In this document: positions 62,474 to 64,000 of the stretch, piece after piece
Numbering within the stretch: the first letter of the stretch is position 1
Layout of the letters: each line of letters begins with the position of its first letter
From: Cardiocondyla obscurior
Taxonomy: Eukaryota > Arthropoda > Insecta > Hymenoptera > Formicidae
Reading direction: 5' to 3'
Length of the DNA stretch: 64,000 nt
Assembly (NCBI RefSeq): GCF_019399895.1
Contig: NC_091881.1
Span: forward strand, 374,501-438,500
The notes under the pieces: model-generated
Told to the model about the DNA's origin: nothing
Database searches by the model: none
Seen by the model: the letters and a program-made list of their open reading frames with translations, nothing else
Program-made: the position numbers and the translations under genes

Positions 62474-64000
62474 CTGGATAACAGACACACGTTGGTCGTC
62501 AGGGCAATTCGATGATTATTACTCGATTATTTTATTACGTACGGTAGTACTTACAAACATTTACAAATGTAACAAGTCAATTCGATTTGGCGTACAGGAT
62601 CGTCAGAAAACATTACACTAATGACCTTTCGCTAATTCGCGTTATGGAGAGAAAACGGAAGAGAGGAGAGGAAAATAATGCAAAAATCTATATCAATTGA
62701 CCGGACCGCGCGCTTAGCTCATGCATAGACCTTGGACAGCGCGTATATCTTCCGCAAAACGCTTTATTTTACGTTTCGAGCCGGGGTAGGGATCGAGTCG
62801 GAGATGAGAACGAAGAGATCGATTGATACCTGGTGATAAACGTATTCGATAACGAATATAACAGCTTTGTCGATACCCGGCGATATCGCTACGAACGAAG
62901 AAAACTTACTGTTCAAAGTAGCTTCATACAAATGCAACGTTATGATTGTGGTGATACGCTGTAAGTACGCAAAACATCCGTATAAAACCCGACCGTTTTC
63001 AGGAGAAAAAAAAAAGGCAGAACAAAAAGAGATACTTCCTTTTTTTAATTATCCATTTTTCTCCTACCTCCAAACTTTCCCCCCGCTGGAGGAACGTCGT
63101 TATCATTATAATACTTGATAAGCATTCGCAAATCGTTATGTTCGTTATCAATCATTATCATTCGCCTTATTCTTAGTATACTCTTACTGTGTAGGTAATT
63201 ATTATTTCCCTATAAAGACGTGCTCCGGATTGCGGTGTATGTATCTGTTGTGTATGTGTGATAGTGGAAAATAAATAAGGGTATACCTTTTCGCCGCGCA
63301 TTTCAACCCCCGGACGTTACTTTTTTTTTTTTTTTTTTTTTTTTCTTTGCTTCGGGACGAAGCAGTCTCGCTCCCTTTCGAAGACACGCGAGATAAGTAT
63401 TAATCGATCGGAACAACGGACATTTACATCGCTTATCACACTAATATTGCTAACAAATCATAAGATTAACGAGCTATCCGACATCGCGAGACATTCCAGC
63501 TTCTTTTTCTTCCGCGATATTAGCAAAAGGCGCGAATACGTATACTGTATCGATGCAACCTACGATTCACGATCTTGCGTCGTAGCACGCACGTAATTCC
63601 ATCCCTAATAATCCTAATAACTTTCAATAATTCTCTAATTACTTACTTAACTATCAACTAGCTAACTTAACGAAAGAAATATTTAATCTATGAATTAGAA
63701 AACAGTCAAATATAGAACATTGATTTTCATCGTTAATTTTGCCATTTTCTTTTTTATTGGCGAGTTTTATTTTATTTTGCAATTTCGCAGGACATAATAG
63801 GCAAATGTGCCGTTCGCTTAAAATATACGATTCGTTAGATACGAGAAAAACGTTCCAATAAAATGCGCGTTCTCTTAGCGCTTTCGTCCACCGAGGTGGA
63901 ATCCGTAAATGCATCCGAGGGTTGACACGAAAGCCTCGTCGAACCGGTCTGCATTCGCAGGCCGGGCTAACGAAAGGGGTAGAAGCGTAAAAAATAAATA
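62474..64000. other. Right flank, no gene resolved
   Basis: No protein was recognised. This would be intron or upstream sequence of the minus-strand gene whose last exon is proposed at 62309. It contains a 24-bp T run at 63321-63344. Open frames at 62867-63118 (plus) and 63654-63914 (minus) have no recognisable content. Confidence 0.5.

Noticed and set aside
62690..62760. Possible tRNA-like box near a TTAGCTCATGCATAGACC stretch
   Set aside because: No matching B box, acceptor stem or anticodon arm could be drawn.

Overview
The window is nuclear DNA from an insect, most likely a hymenopteran and probably an ant. The genes are intron-rich with canonical GT-AG junctions and eukaryotic AATAAA signals. 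One of them is a receptor for trissin, an arthropod neuropeptide. The background is AT-rich and studded with poly(A)/poly(T) runs, short CpG-rich patches and small DNA-transposon relics. The species call is inference; no ribosomal or mitochondrial marker is present.

Layout. 1-5.4 kb: no recognisable protein, but CpG-rich patches and a dense island at 3.9-4.9 kb that could hold a leftward 5' exon. 5.4-6.8 kb (+): five-exon single-pass membrane protein of the cation-dependent mannose-6-phosphate receptor / Atg27 type. 6.8-14.5 kb: intergenic, with repeats. 14.5-19.05 kb (+): six-exon D-3-phosphoglycerate dehydrogenase, reconstructed in frame to 512 aa. 19-23.4 kb: intergenic, with MITEs and two copies of a 220-bp repeat. 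23.4-48.7 kb (-): trissin receptor GPCR in four coding exons over 25 kb, TM1 being split by a 13.9-kb intron. 51-59 kb (+): SLC26A11-type sulfate/anion transporter with ten supported exons, one unresolved 5' exon and one GC-AG intron. 60.5-62.05 kb (+): mitochondrial small-subunit protein mRpS22 in three exons. 62.3-62.5 kb (-): probable last exon of an unidentified gene that runs off the right end.

The genes form no operon or shared pathway. They are a serine-biosynthesis enzyme, a neuropeptide receptor, an anion transporter, a mitoribosomal protein and a lysosomal-sorting-type receptor, placed side by side. No new biological system was found. The most useful observations are the frame-proven GC-AG intron, the C-terminal YxxI motif on the CD-MPR-like protein, a Tc1-like 128-bp MITE family, a three-copy motif that forms a hairpin in one copy, a CpG-rich island with minisatellite and possible internal start inside the transporter gene, and two orphan minus-strand exons.
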